The notes: generated by a model from the sequence alone, not told the origin. DNA of 64,000 nucleotides from an uncultured Bacteroidales bacterium (GCA_945921355.1 CAMEKM010000002.1:1-64000), one strand, 5' to 3'; counted from the stretch's first letter, positions 1 through 9,572 are shown. Translations and numbers: made by a program.

Positions 1-130
1 GATCAGCGCCAAGTGTGGCGAAAATACGAGAGATATTAGCACTTTGAAGTGCATATGCAATTTGGACACCAAAGAATCCAAAACTGAGGTTAAAAAGCTG
101 TCCAAAAGACAAGTTGCGTTTTTCTGTCAT
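1..130 (-). CDS. MFS sugar transporter, SLC45-like (5' end only)
   Basis: The 43 N-terminal codons of a minus-strand gene lie at the window edge, starting with ATG at 130. The peptide (MTEKRNLSFGQLFNLSFGFF, then VQIAYALQSANISRIF) matches the N-terminus of major-facilitator transporters of the SLC45/maltose-permease type, which carry sugars across the inner membrane by cation symport. The first transmembrane helix is visible. A canonical promoter lies just upstream. The rest of the gene is outside the window, so the substrate cannot be judged. Confidence 0.72.
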   Translation of the reverse strand, partial: MTEKRNLSFGQLFNLSFGFFGVQIAYALQSANISRIFATLGAD

Positions 131-153
131 GACTGATATTTTCAAAATCGGCT

Positions 154-185
154 GCAAAGTTACACATTATTTTTCACATACGCAA
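154..185 (-). promoter_or_regulatory. Bacteroidota promoter of the transporter gene
   Basis: On the minus strand TAACTTTGC (162-154) is preceded at exactly 20 nt by TTG (185-183). This is the standard Bacteroidota primary-sigma spacing. It reads into the partial transporter gene. Confidence 0.8.
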
Positions 186-307
186 GAGCACAAAAGAAAA
201 AAAATCAAAATATCAGCGCAAACGTTTTCGAATAGCAACAATGAAGTGTGATAAAAGCAGAGAAAGCGACCCGATGGAGTGTCGGCAATCCTTCGGTGAA
301 GGTATTA

Positions 308-490
308 GTGACAGTCGGTTGACCGTCGGCTCACCGTCGGGTGACTGTCGGTATTGACAGGCAAAACAATTGACAGTTAACAGTTGACAGGTGACAGTTG
401 AGAGTTAACAGTTGAGAGTTAACAGTTGGCAGTTGACAGGTGGCAGTTGACAGGTGGCAGTTGACAGTTGGCAGTTGACAGGTGACAGGT
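308..490. repeat. TTGACAG-type tandem repeat array
   Basis: About 180 bp of degenerate heptamer-like units (TTGACAG, TTAACAG, TTGGCAG, TTGAGAG) follow a GACAGTCGG / GACCGTCGG prelude. The same family recurs at 5650-5708, 6967-6996, 21581-21624, 45158-45188 and 59847-59899. In the 587-bp gap 131-717 the only other supported signals are the two promoters. The short ORF through the array is repeat-encoded and not a gene. Confidence 0.9.
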
Positions 491-561
491 AAATAGGGAA
501 TTATGATTATCAATAAGTTATGAAATATGTTTTAAAAAAAGTAGCTTTTTTTGTAAAAAGA

Positions 562-594
562 TTTGTATATATAAAATATTTGTTGTAATTTTGC
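562..594 (+). promoter_or_regulatory. recQ promoter
   Basis: TTTG at 562-565 and TAATTTTGC at 586-594 are separated by 20 nt, the canonical Bacteroidota arrangement. The predicted start of transcription leaves an untranslated leader of about 115 nt before the recQ ATG. No obvious riboswitch fold was recognised in that leader. Confidence 0.8.
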
Positions 595-717
595 AGTTGA
601 ATTGGGTACAAATCAAGCCTACCCATCCATAAGGGAATCATTTAGGTATAAAAGGGAATAGCCTTAATTGATTGAGCAGGAAAAAGTAATCATTATAAAT
701 ATACGACAATTCGTTCT

Positions 718-2901
718 ATGACACGACATGAACAACTGATTGAAGCATTACAACATCATTTCGGATTTGACTCGTTTAAAGGAAATCAAGAAGCCATCAT
801 TAACAACGTAATGGATGGTAAAGACACCTTTGTATTGATGCCTACAGGAGGCGGTAAGAGTCTTTGCTATCAATTGCCATCGCTATTGATGGACGGTGTA
901 GCCATCGTGATTTCTCCCCTCATCGCGCTGATGAAGAATCAAGTGGACGCCATGCGTAACTATTCGGAGGAGGACGGTGTGGCACATTTCCTGAACTCAT
1001 CGCTATCACGCCCTGAGATTCACGCGGTGAAGGCAGATGTGTTGAGCGGTAAAACAAAGTTGCTATATGTAGCCCCAGAATCGCTGAATAAAGATGAGAA
1101 TGTGGACTTTTTGAAAGATGTAAAAATCTCGTTCTATGCCGTGGATGAAGCACATTGTATATCAGAATGGGGACACGATTTCCGTCCAGAGTATCGCAGG
1201 ATTCATCCGATTGTGGAGCGCATAGGCAAGGCACCCATCATCGCCTTGACTGCAACAGCAACTCCGAAAGTGCAAAGCGACATTCAAAAAAACTTGGACA
1301 TGATGGATGCAACGGTGTTTAAATCATCGTTCAACCGCCCTAACCTATACTACGAAGTAAGGGAGAAGACAGATGATGTGGATAAGGATTTGGTACGTTA
1401 TATCCGCAGCATGAATGGGAAATCAGGTATCGTGTATTGTTTGAGCCGAAAGACCGTAGAAGAACTGGCTGAGACATTGCGCGTGAACAATATCCCTGCC
1501 TTAGCCTATCACGCGGGAATGGATGCAGCAACGCGAAGTGCCAATCAAGATGCATTCTTGATGGAGAAAGTGCAAGTGATTGTGGCTACGATCGCCTTTG
1601 GTATGGGTATTGATAAGCCAGACGTGCGTTTTGTGGTGCATTATGACATTCCAAAATCATTGGAAGGATATTATCAAGAGACTGGTCGTGCGGGTCGCGA
1701 TGGCGGTGAGGGTCAATGTATCTGCTTCTATTCTCCAAAAGATATTGAACGTTTGCGCAAGTTCCAACAAGGCAAGCCCGTGTCGGAGCAAGAGATTAGT
1801 AATCAGTTGCTGTTTGAGACTCAGTCGTATGCAGAGAGTTCGATTTGTCGCAGAAAATTGCTATTGCATTATTTTGGTGAGGAGTATAAAAATGACGACT
1901 GTGGCAGCTGCGATAACTGCCGTAAGACGTACAAGATGGTGGATGCGACGGAGTTGCTCGGTTTGATATTGGAGACTATTCACCAATTGAATGAGAAGTT
2001 CCGTGCGGAACATATTGTGGACATTATGCGCGGTAAAGAGTCGGCAGGTGTGTTGGCATACAAACATAATGAATTGGAGAATTTTGGCTGTGCAGAGGAC
2101 GAAAATGAAGCCAACTTGCATGCCATCATTCGCCAAGCGATGGTGAGTGGATATATCAAGAAAGATATCGAATCGTATGGCGATTTGAAATTGACTTCAG
2201 CAGGTAAAAAATTCATGAAACGCCCAACGATGTTTGAGGTGCCGATTGAGGTGAAAAACGATGAGGACGACGGCGATTTGTCAGCCAGCGTAGCTACGTG
2301 TGCAGCTGCCGATGATGTGCTATTCTCCATACTAAAAGACTTGCGCAAGAAGTTGAGCAAACGTATGAACGTACCTCCATTCGTGATATTCCAAGATGGT
2401 AGTTTGGAAGCGATGGCCACCACCTATCCGATTACTGTAGAAGAATTGCAGAATATTCCTGGTGTAGGCGTGGGCAAAGCAAAACGCTATGGTGATGAGT
2501 TTATTCGCGTGATAAAAGAGTATGTAGAGGAGAACGATGTGATTCGTCCAGAGGACTTGCGCGTGCGAACCGTAGCAAAGAACTCAGCAAGGAAAATTGC
2601 GATTATTCAAGCGATAGATCGCCGTGTAGCATTGGATGATTTGGCGGAGCGTTTGGGCATGTCCATGGAAGAGATGCTGGAAGAGATTGAAGCCATCGTT
2701 TATTCAGGTACCAAACTGAATATCAAGTACTTTATCGAAGAAGTGGTGGATCCGGATGAAGAGTTTGATATATATGACTATTTCCGCCACGCTGAAAATG
2801 ATAATATCCGTCAAGCCATGGAAACACTGGGCGAAGACGATTACGATGAAATCAATGTGCGACTGGTGAGAATCAAATTTCATAGCGAACTGGGGAATTA
2901 A
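718..2901 (+). CDS. recQ: ATP-dependent DNA helicase RecQ
   Basis: This is a 3'-5' superfamily 2 helicase that unwinds recombination and stalled-fork intermediates in the cytoplasm. The 727-residue product has Walker A (PTGGGKS, residues 42-48), a DEAH box at 143-146 followed by the RecQ-specific WGHDFRPEYR segment, a zinc-binding cysteine cluster (CRRK...CGSCDNC, about 377-401), an RQC winged-helix region and an HRDC domain at about 537-607 containing IPGVGVGKA. The length is normal for Bacteroidales RecQ. ATG 718 is the first plausible start after the promoter and aligns with the family N-terminus. It is followed by rimO after a 28-bp AATTC repeat. Confidence 0.95.
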   Translation: MTRHEQLIEALQHHFGFDSFKGNQEAIINNVMDGKDTFVLMPTGGGKSLCYQLPSLLMDGVAIVISPLIALMKNQVDAMRNYSEEDGVAHFLNSSLSRPEIHAVKADVLSGKTKLLYVAPESLNKDENVDFLKDVKISFYAVDEAHCISEWGHDFRPEYRRIHPIVERIGKAPIIALTATATPKVQSDIQKNLDMMDATVFKSSFNRPNLYYEVREKTDDVDKDLVRYIRSMNGKSGIVYCLSRKTVEELAETLRVNNIPALAYHAGMDAATRSANQDAFLMEKVQVIVATIAFGMGIDKPDVRFVVHYDIPKSLEGYYQETGRAGRDGGEGQCICFYSPKDIERLRKFQQGKPVSEQEISNQLLFETQSYAESSICRRKLLLHYFGEEYKNDDCGSCDNCRKTYKMVDATELLGLILETIHQLNEKFRAEHIVDIMRGKESAGVLAYKHNELENFGCAEDENEANLHAIIRQAMVSGYIKKDIESYGDLKLTSAGKKFMKRPTMFEVPIEVKNDEDDGDLSASVATCAAADDVLFSILKDLRKKLSKRMNVPPFVIFQDGSLEAMATTYPITVEELQNIPGVGVGKAKRYGDEFIRVIKEYVEENDVIRPEDLRVRTVAKNSARKIAIIQAIDRRVALDDLAERLGMSMEEMLEEIEAIVYSGTKLNIKYFIEEVVDPDEEFDIYDYFRHAENDNIRQAMETLGEDDYDEINVRLVRIKFHSELGN

Positions 2902-2929
2902 TTTTGAATTAAGAATTTTGAATTAAGAG
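2902..2929. repeat. AATTCAAAATTC-type repeat between recQ and rimO
   Basis: Two head-to-tail copies of TTTTGAATTAAGAA fill the whole recQ-rimO gap and end directly at the TTG start codon of rimO. It is the same family as the AT-rich repeats at 16358-16431, 17770-17818 and 23560-23860. Confidence 0.8.
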
Positions 2930-4381
2930 TTGCGAAAAGGAGAGATAGATATAATCACGTTGGGTTGTTCGAAGAATCTGGTGGATGCCGAACGATTGAT
3001 GCGCCAATTGGAATTGGCAGGGTATCGTTGTGTGCATGATTCGGCTGAGCCCAAAGGTGAGATAGCCATCATCAACACTTGCGGATTCATTGGCGATGCG
3101 AAAGAGGAAAGTATTGATATTATACTACAATTCGCAGAACGAAAAAACAAAGGTAAACTGCGTAAGTTATACGTGATGGGGTGTCTGTCACAACGTTACA
3201 GAGAAGAACTGCCCGCGGAGATTCCAGAAGTGGATAAGTGGTTTGGGAAGTTTGATTATATGGGGATTGTGGAGGAGTTGAAGCCTACCCCCAACCCCTC
3301 CCTAAAGGGAAGGGAGTTTGGCGAGGAGTTGAAGCCTACTCCCAACCCCTCCCTAAAGGGAAGGGAGTTTGGCAAGGATTATGAGCGGACGCTGACAACC
3401 CCAAAACATTATGCGTATTTGAAGATTGCAGAGGGATGTAATCGATATTGTTCTTATTGCGCAATACCGTTGATTACAGGGCGATTCACATCGCGAAAAA
3501 TGGAGGATATATTGGAGGAGGTGCGATGGTTGGTAGAGCAAGGTGTGAGAGAGTTCAATGTGATTGCGCAAGACTTATCCAGCTATGGGTTAGACCTTTA
3601 CGGCGAACATAGATTGGCACAGCTGGTGGATGAGATGGCACAAATAGAGGGCGTAGAGTGGATAAGACTACATTATACCTACCCCACTGATTTTCCATAC
3701 GATTTGCTGCCCGTGATGGCAAAACACAAGAACGTGTGCAAATATATGGATATTGCCTTGCAGCATTGTTCGGACAATATGCTCCAGAAAATGCATCGCC
3801 ATATCACTCGCGCGGAGCAAGATGCTGTCATTGCTCGTATTCGAAAAGAAGTGCCAGGGATATGTATTCGTACTACACTATTGGTAGGACATCCTGGCGA
3901 GACGGAGGAGGATTTCAAGGAACTATGCGAGTGGGTAAAAGAGATGAAGTTTGAACGCATGGGGGCATTTGCATACAGCGAAGAAGAAGGAACATATGCG
4001 GCTCAACATTATAAAGATGACATTCCGCAAGAAGAAAAAGAGCGTCGCGTGGAGACACTGATGGCTATACAACAGGAAATTTCCGCAGCATTGTTGAGCC
4101 AAATGGTGGGCACACAACAACGTGTGGTGATTGATAGAGAAGAAGAGGGATATTACGTAGGACGCACACAATACGATTCGCCAGAAGTGGATTGCGAGGT
4201 GCTGATAGAGAAGGAGAAGCCTACCCCCACCCCCTCCCTTAAAGCACCCCATGACGCAAGCGTCATCGGGGACCCCGCTAAGGGAAGGGAGGATACTGGA
4301 TACCCAACATTAAAAATGGGAGAATTTTATACTGTAACTATCATAAAATCAGAGGATTTTGACCTCTACGCAACATTATGA
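2930..4381 (+). CDS. rimO: Ribosomal protein uS12 methylthiotransferase RimO with repeat-derived insertions
   Basis: RimO is a radical-SAM enzyme that methylthiolates a conserved aspartate of ribosomal protein S12. The N-terminal UPF0004 domain has the expected [4Fe-4S] ligands (ITLGCSKN at C13, NTCGF, MGCLSQ). The radical-SAM CxxxCxxC is EGCNRYCSYC near residues 168-176, and a C-terminal TRAM-like segment ends the protein. The start is TTG at 2930, chosen because MRKGEIDIITLGCSKN aligns with the family start and no ATG is available. At 483 residues it is about 45-50 longer than usual. The excess is a 34-residue tandem insert between the two N-terminal domains and a second insert near residues 430-454, both made of interspersed repeats. 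The stop overlaps the next gene by ATGA. Confidence 0.93.
   Translation: MRKGEIDIITLGCSKNLVDAERLMRQLELAGYRCVHDSAEPKGEIAIINTCGFIGDAKEESIDIILQFAERKNKGKLRKLYVMGCLSQRYREELPAEIPEVDKWFGKFDYMGIVEELKPTPNPSLKGREFGEELKPTPNPSLKGREFGKDYERTLTTPKHYAYLKIAEGCNRYCSYCAIPLITGRFTSRKMEDILEEVRWLVEQGVREFNVIAQDLSSYGLDLYGEHRLAQLVDEMAQIEGVEWIRLHYTYPTDFPYDLLPVMAKHKNVCKYMDIALQHCSDNMLQKMHRHITRAEQDAVIARIRKEVPGICIRTTLLVGHPGETEEDFKELCEWVKEMKFERMGAFAYSEEEGTYAAQHYKDDIPQEEKERRVETLMAIQQEISAALLSQMVGTQQRVVIDREEEGYYVGRTQYDSPEVDCEVLIEKEKPTPTPSLKAPHDASVIGDPAKGREDTGYPTLKMGEFYTVTIIKSEDFDLYATL
3272..3373 (+). repeat. Two tandem 51-bp repeats inside rimO
   Basis: Two 51-bp units, differing by one base, sit in frame in rimO and encode 17 residues each (EELKPTPNPSLKGREFG). 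Each contains the palindromic core CCCTCCCTAAAGGGAAGGGAG. The unit length is a multiple of three, so the reading frame is kept. Confidence 0.92.
4217..4292 (+). repeat. Nested palindromic repeats in the 3' part of rimO
   Basis: A copy of the CCCTCCCTTA / TAAGGGAAGGGAG palindrome is split by a second, 39-bp palindromic element (4241-4279). In reverse complement that element reads AGCGGGGTCCCCG, a 7-bp hairpin, then GGGGTGCTTT. The whole insert is translated in frame as part of RimO. Confidence 0.88.
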
Positions 4382-4656
4382 AAACAAAAGACCTTATTCA
4401 ACACATTGCCACAGCCACCTCTATGACCAAGACACGTACAGAAGAGCTGTTGGATGCCACCGTGGCTGTGTTGCAAAAAGAATTACTTGCAGGAAAGAGT
4501 GTACAGTTGCACAATTTTGGTACATTAGAGATGCAACGCAAAGCTGCGCGTACTGTAGTACATCCCAAAACGAAGGAACGTACGACTGTACCAGAGAAGA
4601 TGCAATTGACATTCAAAGCAAGTAACACCATCAAAGAACAACTGAAAAACGCATAA
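4378..4656 (+). CDS. HU-family DNA-binding protein
   Basis: This 92-residue histone-like protein shows the HU/IHF fold pattern: an N-terminal helical dimerisation region (MKTKDLIQHIATATSMTKTR), then GKSVQLHNFGTLEMQ and a DNA-binding arm ending in FKASNTIKEQLKN. It would bind and bend DNA in the nucleoid. It overlaps the rimO stop (ATGA) and is followed after 3 bp by a second HU-domain gene, so the three are co-translated. Whether it pairs with itself or with the neighbouring HU domain cannot be told from sequence. Confidence 0.9.
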   Translation: MKTKDLIQHIATATSMTKTRTEELLDATVAVLQKELLAGKSVQLHNFGTLEMQRKAARTVVHPKTKERTTVPEKMQLTFKASNTIKEQLKNA

Positions 4657-4659
4657 GAT

Positions 4660-5667
4660 ATGGCAAACGAAAAACTCACATGGCTCGAACTGCGCAAGGC
4701 AGTGGCAGAATATGCCCATATTTCCGAACAAGAGGCAGGACTGTTTCTCAATGCCCTATTGGATGGTGTGATCGAGGGACTGAGAGTTGACAAACAAGTA
4801 AAAGTCAAAGGATTAGGCAGTTTCTCACTCAAAGCAGTTGCTCCACGTAAAAGTGTAAATATCGCCACTGGAGAAACGTTTACAATTGAAGGATATAATA
4901 AACTGACTTTCAGCGCAGAATCGCTGCTCAAAGAAAGCGTAGAAAAACGCCTTGAGCAACCACAAACGGGAGCAGTCCTATCGGAATTGAATAACGATCC
5001 ACTCAAGAAATTGGGTGAACAAGCCGATGAAATTGTAGATATATTGGCAGAATTGGGACAGGCAGTATCCAAACCATTAGATGAAGGTTTGGAAGTTCAA
5101 AAAGTGAAAGAAGTTTCAGAGGTTTCAAAGGATGAAGTGGAGGAAAGATCAGTAGAACCAGCACCAAAGGAACCCGTAAACAAATCTACTTGCAAATGCC
5201 ACAAATGGGTATGCTGGGCGATTGTTGCAGTAATATTATTGGGAATTATAGGAACAGGATTCTACTTCCGTGAGACGATCACGCAATGGTGGCAATGTGT
5301 ACAAGATTGCCAGCAAGTAATGGGAGTGGAGGACGTTCAGGAAGGTTCAGAAGTTCAGGAAGGTTCAGAAGTTCAGGAGGTTGCGTTGGCGGATCAGCCT
5401 CGCGAATATGTCAACTTTATTGGCATTGAGCGTGTGGGTCAAGATAGTCGTTTGGCATGGATTGCATACAAATACTATGCACAAAAAGATTTGTGGGTAT
5501 TTATCTACGAAGCAAATCGAGATTTGATTAAAGATCCTACGTATATACGTCCTGGACAATATATTCGTATTCCAGAATTAAGCGAAGAATATCGTAATTT
5601 GTACAATCCCGAATTAAGACAACTGGTGGATAGTTTGGCAACAAAATATTTGACAGTTGACAATTGA
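4660..5667 (+). CDS. Membrane-anchored HU domain-LysM fusion protein
   Basis: The 335-residue product has an N-terminal HU-like domain (residues 1-100, with VKVKGLGSFSLKA and a helical C-terminus). A charged linker follows, then one transmembrane helix (WVCWAIVAVILLGIIGTGFY, about 184-203), a repeat-rich stretch with two VQEGSE units, and a C-terminal LysM domain (about 246-310, with YIRPGQYIRIPEL). The likely topology puts the DNA-binding part in the cytoplasm and the LysM in the periplasm, where it could contact peptidoglycan. Similar Bacteroidales proteins exist but their function is not established. The last five codons and the stop are made by the TTGACAG repeat that follows. Confidence 0.82.
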   Translation: MANEKLTWLELRKAVAEYAHISEQEAGLFLNALLDGVIEGLRVDKQVKVKGLGSFSLKAVAPRKSVNIATGETFTIEGYNKLTFSAESLLKESVEKRLEQPQTGAVLSELNNDPLKKLGEQADEIVDILAELGQAVSKPLDEGLEVQKVKEVSEVSKDEVEERSVEPAPKEPVNKSTCKCHKWVCWAIVAVILLGIIGTGFYFRETITQWWQCVQDCQQVMGVEDVQEGSEVQEGSEVQEVALADQPREYVNFIGIERVGQDSRLAWIAYKYYAQKDLWVFIYEANRDLIKDPTYIRPGQYIRIPELSEEYRNLYNPELRQLVDSLATKYLTVDN

Positions 5668-5708
5668 CAGTTGATAATTGACAATTGACAGTTAACAGTT
5701 GACAGTTG
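5650..5708 (+). repeat. TTGACAG array bridging two genes
   Basis: The array begins inside the 3' end of the HU-LysM gene, supplies its TGA stop, fills the gap and ends with the TTG that is the only usable uvrA start codon. Confidence 0.88.
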
Positions 5709-8450
5709 AATGAAGATGTAATTCATATTCACGGGGCACGCACGCATAACCTGAAAAACATTACCGTAGATATCCCCCGCAACAAGTTGGTGGTAATCTC
5801 GGGAGTGAGCGGTAGCGGCAAGTCTTCTTTGGCCTTCGACACATTGTTTGCCGAAGGTCAAAGGCGTTATGTGGAAAGCCTGAGTTCGTATGCGCGCCAG
5901 TTTCTTGGGCGTATGCAAAAACCCGATGTAGATTTTATAGAAGGCATACCACCTGCAATAGCCATCGAGCAGAAAGTGACAAACCGCAATCCACGCAGTA
6001 CAGTAGGCACTATCACAGAGATTTATGAATATCTGAAGTCGCTATTCGCACGCGCAGGAAAGACAATCTCTCCGATAAGTGGTATGGAAGTAAAGCGCCA
6101 TAGCGTGCACGATGTGGTGGAGTGCTTGCGCCATCAAGCCATTGGAAGCAAAGTGCTATTACTCTCCCCTATCATAGCAGAGAACGTAGCGGAGCAACTG
6201 GATATATGGCAACAACAAGGTTTCTCGCGCCTATATCGCATTAACGAAGATGGCACAGGAGATATCGTGCGCATCAGCGCAAACAGTACCGTAGGAAAAA
6301 ATGGCGTTTTTCTGCTCGTTGATCGCATAGTAACCGATGATGAGCAATCCACGCTAAATCGTTTTGCAGACTCGGTACAGACGGCATTCTTTGAGGGTAA
6401 AGGCGAGTGCCAACTGATTATTACACCTCCTAATGCGACAGAAAATACCATCGCAGTATTCTCCCAACGATTTGAAGCAGATGGGATTACATTTATAGAG
6501 CCAACAGAGCATTTATTTGACTTTAACAACCCACTTGGCGCGTGTCCTACGTGTGGCGGATTTGGTAATGTCATAGGTATTGATCCCGACCTCGTGGTAC
6601 CAGATAAATCAAAGACCATTTATGAAGGTGCAATCGCTTGTTGGCGAGGCGAAAAGATGAGTCTGTGGAATGATGCGCTCGTATATGCAGCCGACAAGTT
6701 TGACTTCCCTATTCATACACCTTATTACGAACTCACGAATGAGCAGAAGCAACTGCTATGGACAGGTAACGAGTATTTTCATGGATTGAACGATTTCTTC
6801 CATGAATTAGAAAGCAAACAATATGCCAAGATTCAATACCGTGTGATGCTCAGCCGTTATCGCGGCAAAGCGATATGCCCAGACTGTCTTGGCAAACGTC
6901 TACGCAAAGAAGCAGAGTATGTGCTAATCAATGGCAAGTCCATCACACAACTTTGTCAAATACCGATTGACAGTTTACAGTTGATAGTTGACAGTTGGCA
7001 ACTTCCAGAGGCATTTAATCCTTTGGTTCTGGAGATTCGTTCGAGACTTCAGTTTATGCAAGATGTGGGCTTGGGATACCTGACACTCAGTCGAATGTCA
7101 AGCACATTATCGGGCGGTGAGGGACAGCGTATCAACTTGGCTAAATCATTGGGTAGCAGCCTTGTAGGATCGCTCTACGTATTGGACGAGCCCAGTATCG
7201 GTCTGCACCCGCGCGATACGCAGCGCCTGATTCATGTACTGAAACAATTGCGCGATTTGGGCAATACGATTGTGGTTGTGGAGCACGATGATGAGATACA
7301 AAAAGCAGCGGATTACACCATAGAGATTGGTCCAAAAGCAGGGCGTCATGGCGGTGAAGTGGTGTATGCAGGCGCACCCAAAATAGAGAAATTCACCTAC
7401 TCCATTCCGCCTTTCCGTCGAACTTGGAACAACTACATTGAGGTGATTGGGGCTACCGAAAACAACCTCAAGAATATCAATGTCCGTTTCCCGCTGAATG
7501 TAATGACAGTGGTCACGGGCGTTAGTGGTAGTGGTAAATCGTCGCTAATAAGCAAAGTGCTGTATCCTGCTCTCAAAAAGTACTACGGCGGTATCGCTGA
7601 GCGTACGGGAGATTTTGGTAGTCTGCGCGGAAGTATGCATTTGATTCAAAATGTGGAATTTGTGGATCAAAACCCATTGACCAAGTCTTCGCGTTCCAAT
7701 CCAGTGACCTATCTCAAAGCATATGACGAAATTCGCAAACTATATGCAGATCAACAGCTTAGTAAGCAAATGGGATTCACTCCTGCACACTTCTCATTCA
7801 ACACGCCAGGCGGACGCTGCGAAGCATGCCAAGGTGAAGGAAAAGTGACCATTGAAATGCAGTTTATGGCAGATATCACGTTGGAGTGCGAACACTGCCA
7901 TGGCAAGCGTTTCAAACAAGATATATTGGACGTCTTATACCGCGAAAAGAGCATTTATGATATTCTGGACATGACCGTCAATCAAGCCATTGAATTCTTC
8001 TCTGAAGATTCGGCTTGCAAGAAGATTGTCAATCGTTTACGTCCATTGCAAGACGTGGGTATCGGTTATGTAAAATTAGGTCAAGCAGGCAGTACGTTGT
8101 CAGGTGGTGAGAGTCAACGTGTGAAGTTGGCATCGTTCTTAGCACAAGAGAACGCCAGTCCTACGCTCTTTATCTTTGATGAGCCTACCACAGGTTTGCA
8201 CCACCATGATGTAACCACTCTATTGAAAGCACTTAATGCATTGATTAACAGAGGACATACAGTACTGATTATTGAGCACAATCCATCCGTTATTTTAGCA
8301 GCAGACCATATCATCGACCTCGGAAAAGAGGGCGGCGATTTAGGCGGATATATCGTAGCAGAAGGTACTCCAGAGGATATTATGCAATGCGCTGATAGCT
8401 ATACGGGCAAAGCATTGAACCAGCTAAAAGATAGTTTCATCACCAATTAA
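5706..8450 (+). CDS. uvrA: Excinuclease ABC subunit UvrA
   Basis: UvrA is the damage-sensing ATPase of nucleotide excision repair and acts as a dimer with UvrB. The 914 residues carry two ABC modules. The first has Walker [10 protein letters not shown] (33-41), a zinc module starting CPTCGG and signature LSGGEGQR. The second has Walker A near 605, the large zinc finger CEACQGEG...CEHCHGKRF (about 702-737) and signature LSGGESQR. Both Walker B regions ([18 protein letters not shown]) are intact. The start is TTG 5706: an in-frame TGA lies at 5700-5702 and no ATG occurs before conserved residues. Residues about 420-433 ([13 protein letters not shown]) are encoded by an in-frame TTGACAG-type repeat. 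Confidence 0.95.
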   Translation: MNEDVIHIHGARTHNLKNITVDIPRNKLVVISGVSGSGKSSLAFDTLFAEGQRRYVESLSSYARQFLGRMQKPDVDFIEGIPPAIAIEQKVTNRNPRSTVGTITEIYEYLKSLFARAGKTISPISGMEVKRHSVHDVVECLRHQAIGSKVLLLSPIIAENVAEQLDIWQQQGFSRLYRINEDGTGDIVRISANSTVGKNGVFLLVDRIVTDDEQSTLNRFADSVQTAFFEGKGECQLIITPPNATENTIAVFSQRFEADGITFIEPTEHLFDFNNPLGACPTCGGFGNVIGIDPDLVVPDKSKTIYEGAIACWRGEKMSLWNDALVYAADKFDFPIHTPYYELTNEQKQLLWTGNEYFHGLNDFFHELESKQYAKIQYRVMLSRYRGKAICPDCLGKRLRKEAEYVLINGKSITQLCQIPIDSLQLIVDSWQLPEAFNPLVLEIRSRLQFMQDVGLGYLTLSRMSSTLSGGEGQRINLAKSLGSSLVGSLYVLDEPSIGLHPRDTQRLIHVLKQLRDLGNTIVVVEHDDEIQKAADYTIEIGPKAGRHGGEVVYAGAPKIEKFTYSIPPFRRTWNNYIEVIGATENNLKNINVRFPLNVMTVVTGVSGSGKSSLISKVLYPALKKYYGGIAERTGDFGSLRGSMHLIQNVEFVDQNPLTKSSRSNPVTYLKAYDEIRKLYADQQLSKQMGFTPAHFSFNTPGGRCEACQGEGKVTIEMQFMADITLECEHCHGKRFKQDILDVLYREKSIYDILDMTVNQAIEFFSEDSACKKIVNRLRPLQDVGIGYVKLGQAGSTLSGGESQRVKLASFLAQENASPTLFIFDEPTTGLHHHDVTTLLKALNALINRGHTVLIIEHNPSVILAADHIIDLGKEGGDLGGYIVAEGTPEDIMQCADSYTGKALNQLKDSFITN
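6967..6996 (+). repeat. TTGACAG repeat inside uvrA
   Basis: About four degenerate units (TTGACAG, TTTACAG, TTGATAG, TTGACAG) lie within the coding sequence and are read in frame as [11 protein letters not shown]. They fall between the first zinc module and the signature motif of the first ABC domain, a region that tolerates length change. Confidence 0.8.
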
Positions 8451-8464
8451 ATACACACTTATCA

Positions 8465-9019
8465 ATGGCAAACATTATCATTCTTTGTGCGCCCAGCGGA
8501 TCGGGCAAATCCACAATGGTCAAACATTTGTTAGACACCTATCCTGGGCAATATGAATTATCCATCTCAGCTACCACACGCGCCCCACGCGGACAAGAAC
8601 AACATGGTAGAGAGTATTATTTTATTTCCAGAGAAGAATTTGAACAGCATATTAGCAATAACGATTTTGTTGAATATGAACAAGTGTATGAGGGATTGTA
8701 TTATGGCACATTGAAAACAGAAATCGAACGTATTCAATCAAAAGGACGTACCATTGTATTTGATATTGATGTAAAAGGTGGTATCAATTTGAAGCGCATT
8801 TTTGGTGATGACGCATTGGCTATTTTTATTGCTCCACCTTCGGTGGAAGAATTATCTCGTCGTTTGCATGGTCGTGGCGATACAAGTGAAGAAATGATAC
8901 AAAAACGCCTTGCTAAAGCCGAAATTGAGATGGCAGATGCACCACATTTTGATCACATCATTATCAACGATGATCTGGCAACAGCAAAAAAAGCACTTGA
9001 TGAGTTAATTAAGAAATAG
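8465..9019 (+). CDS. gmk: Guanylate kinase
   Basis: Guanylate kinase converts GMP and ATP to GDP and ADP in nucleotide synthesis. The 184-residue protein has the P-loop APSGSGKS (9-16), the GMP-binding segment ISATTRAPRGQEQHGREYYF and the VFDIDVKGG and FIAPPS strands of the family. Its length is normal. It lies 14 bp downstream of uvrA and 16 bp before nadD, so it is probably in the same transcription unit. Confidence 0.95.
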   Translation: MANIIILCAPSGSGKSTMVKHLLDTYPGQYELSISATTRAPRGQEQHGREYYFISREEFEQHISNNDFVEYEQVYEGLYYGTLKTEIERIQSKGRTIVFDIDVKGGINLKRIFGDDALAIFIAPPSVEELSRRLHGRGDTSEEMIQKRLAKAEIEMADAPHFDHIIINDDLATAKKALDELIKK

Positions 9020-9035
9020 AGTTTTAGTTTGTATT

Positions 9036-9572
9036 ATGCGAATTGGCATCTATGGAGGATCATTTAACCCGATACATTTTGGACATATCGGCTTGGTAAA
9101 ATGGGTGATTGAGCACACCGATTTGGATGAGGTGTGGATGATGGTTTCGCCTAACAACCCGTTGAAAAACAAGAACATATTAGCCGATGAGCAGGAACGA
9201 TTGAAAGAGGCGAAAGAGGCCATTAAGCGATTAGATAATCAGTCGATAGAACAAAGAATTGTGGTGTCGGATTTTGAGTTTCACTTACCCCGCCCTACCT
9301 ATACAGCCAACACATTGCGAGCATTACAAGCAGCATACCCTGAACACGAATTTACACTCATCATCGGGGAAGATAACCTGGATATCTTTGATAAATGGCG
9401 GGAATATCGCTATATTTTGGATAATTATCGTATCTTCGTTTATCCACGAAGAGGAACAAAGCTGAGGCAAGAGATAGCAAATATCAACCATCAGCATATA
9501 ATATTTATGGATAAAGCACCGTATTTTGATATTTCATCTACAGAATTGCGCGCACGGCAATCGATGGCATGA
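9036..9572 (+). CDS. nadD: Nicotinate-nucleotide adenylyltransferase
   Basis: NadD transfers AMP to nicotinate mononucleotide in NAD synthesis. The 178-residue sequence has the nucleotidyltransferase signature GGSFNPIHFGH (7-17), LIIGEDNL in the middle and the C-terminal ISSTELRARQS motif. The gmk-nadD order is common in Bacteroidales. The length is slightly shorter than usual but complete. Confidence 0.94.
   Translation: MRIGIYGGSFNPIHFGHIGLVKWVIEHTDLDEVWMMVSPNNPLKNKNILADEQERLKEAKEAIKRLDNQSIEQRIVVSDFEFHLPRPTYTANTLRALQAAYPEHEFTLIIGEDNLDIFDKWREYRYILDNYRIFVYPRRGTKLRQEIANINHQHIIFMDKAPYFDISSTELRARQSMA

Noticed and set aside
308-490. TTGACAG array as a CRISPR or coding sequence
   Set aside because: The units are 7-bp low-complexity words without spacers. 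The open frame through them has only repeat-encoded residues.
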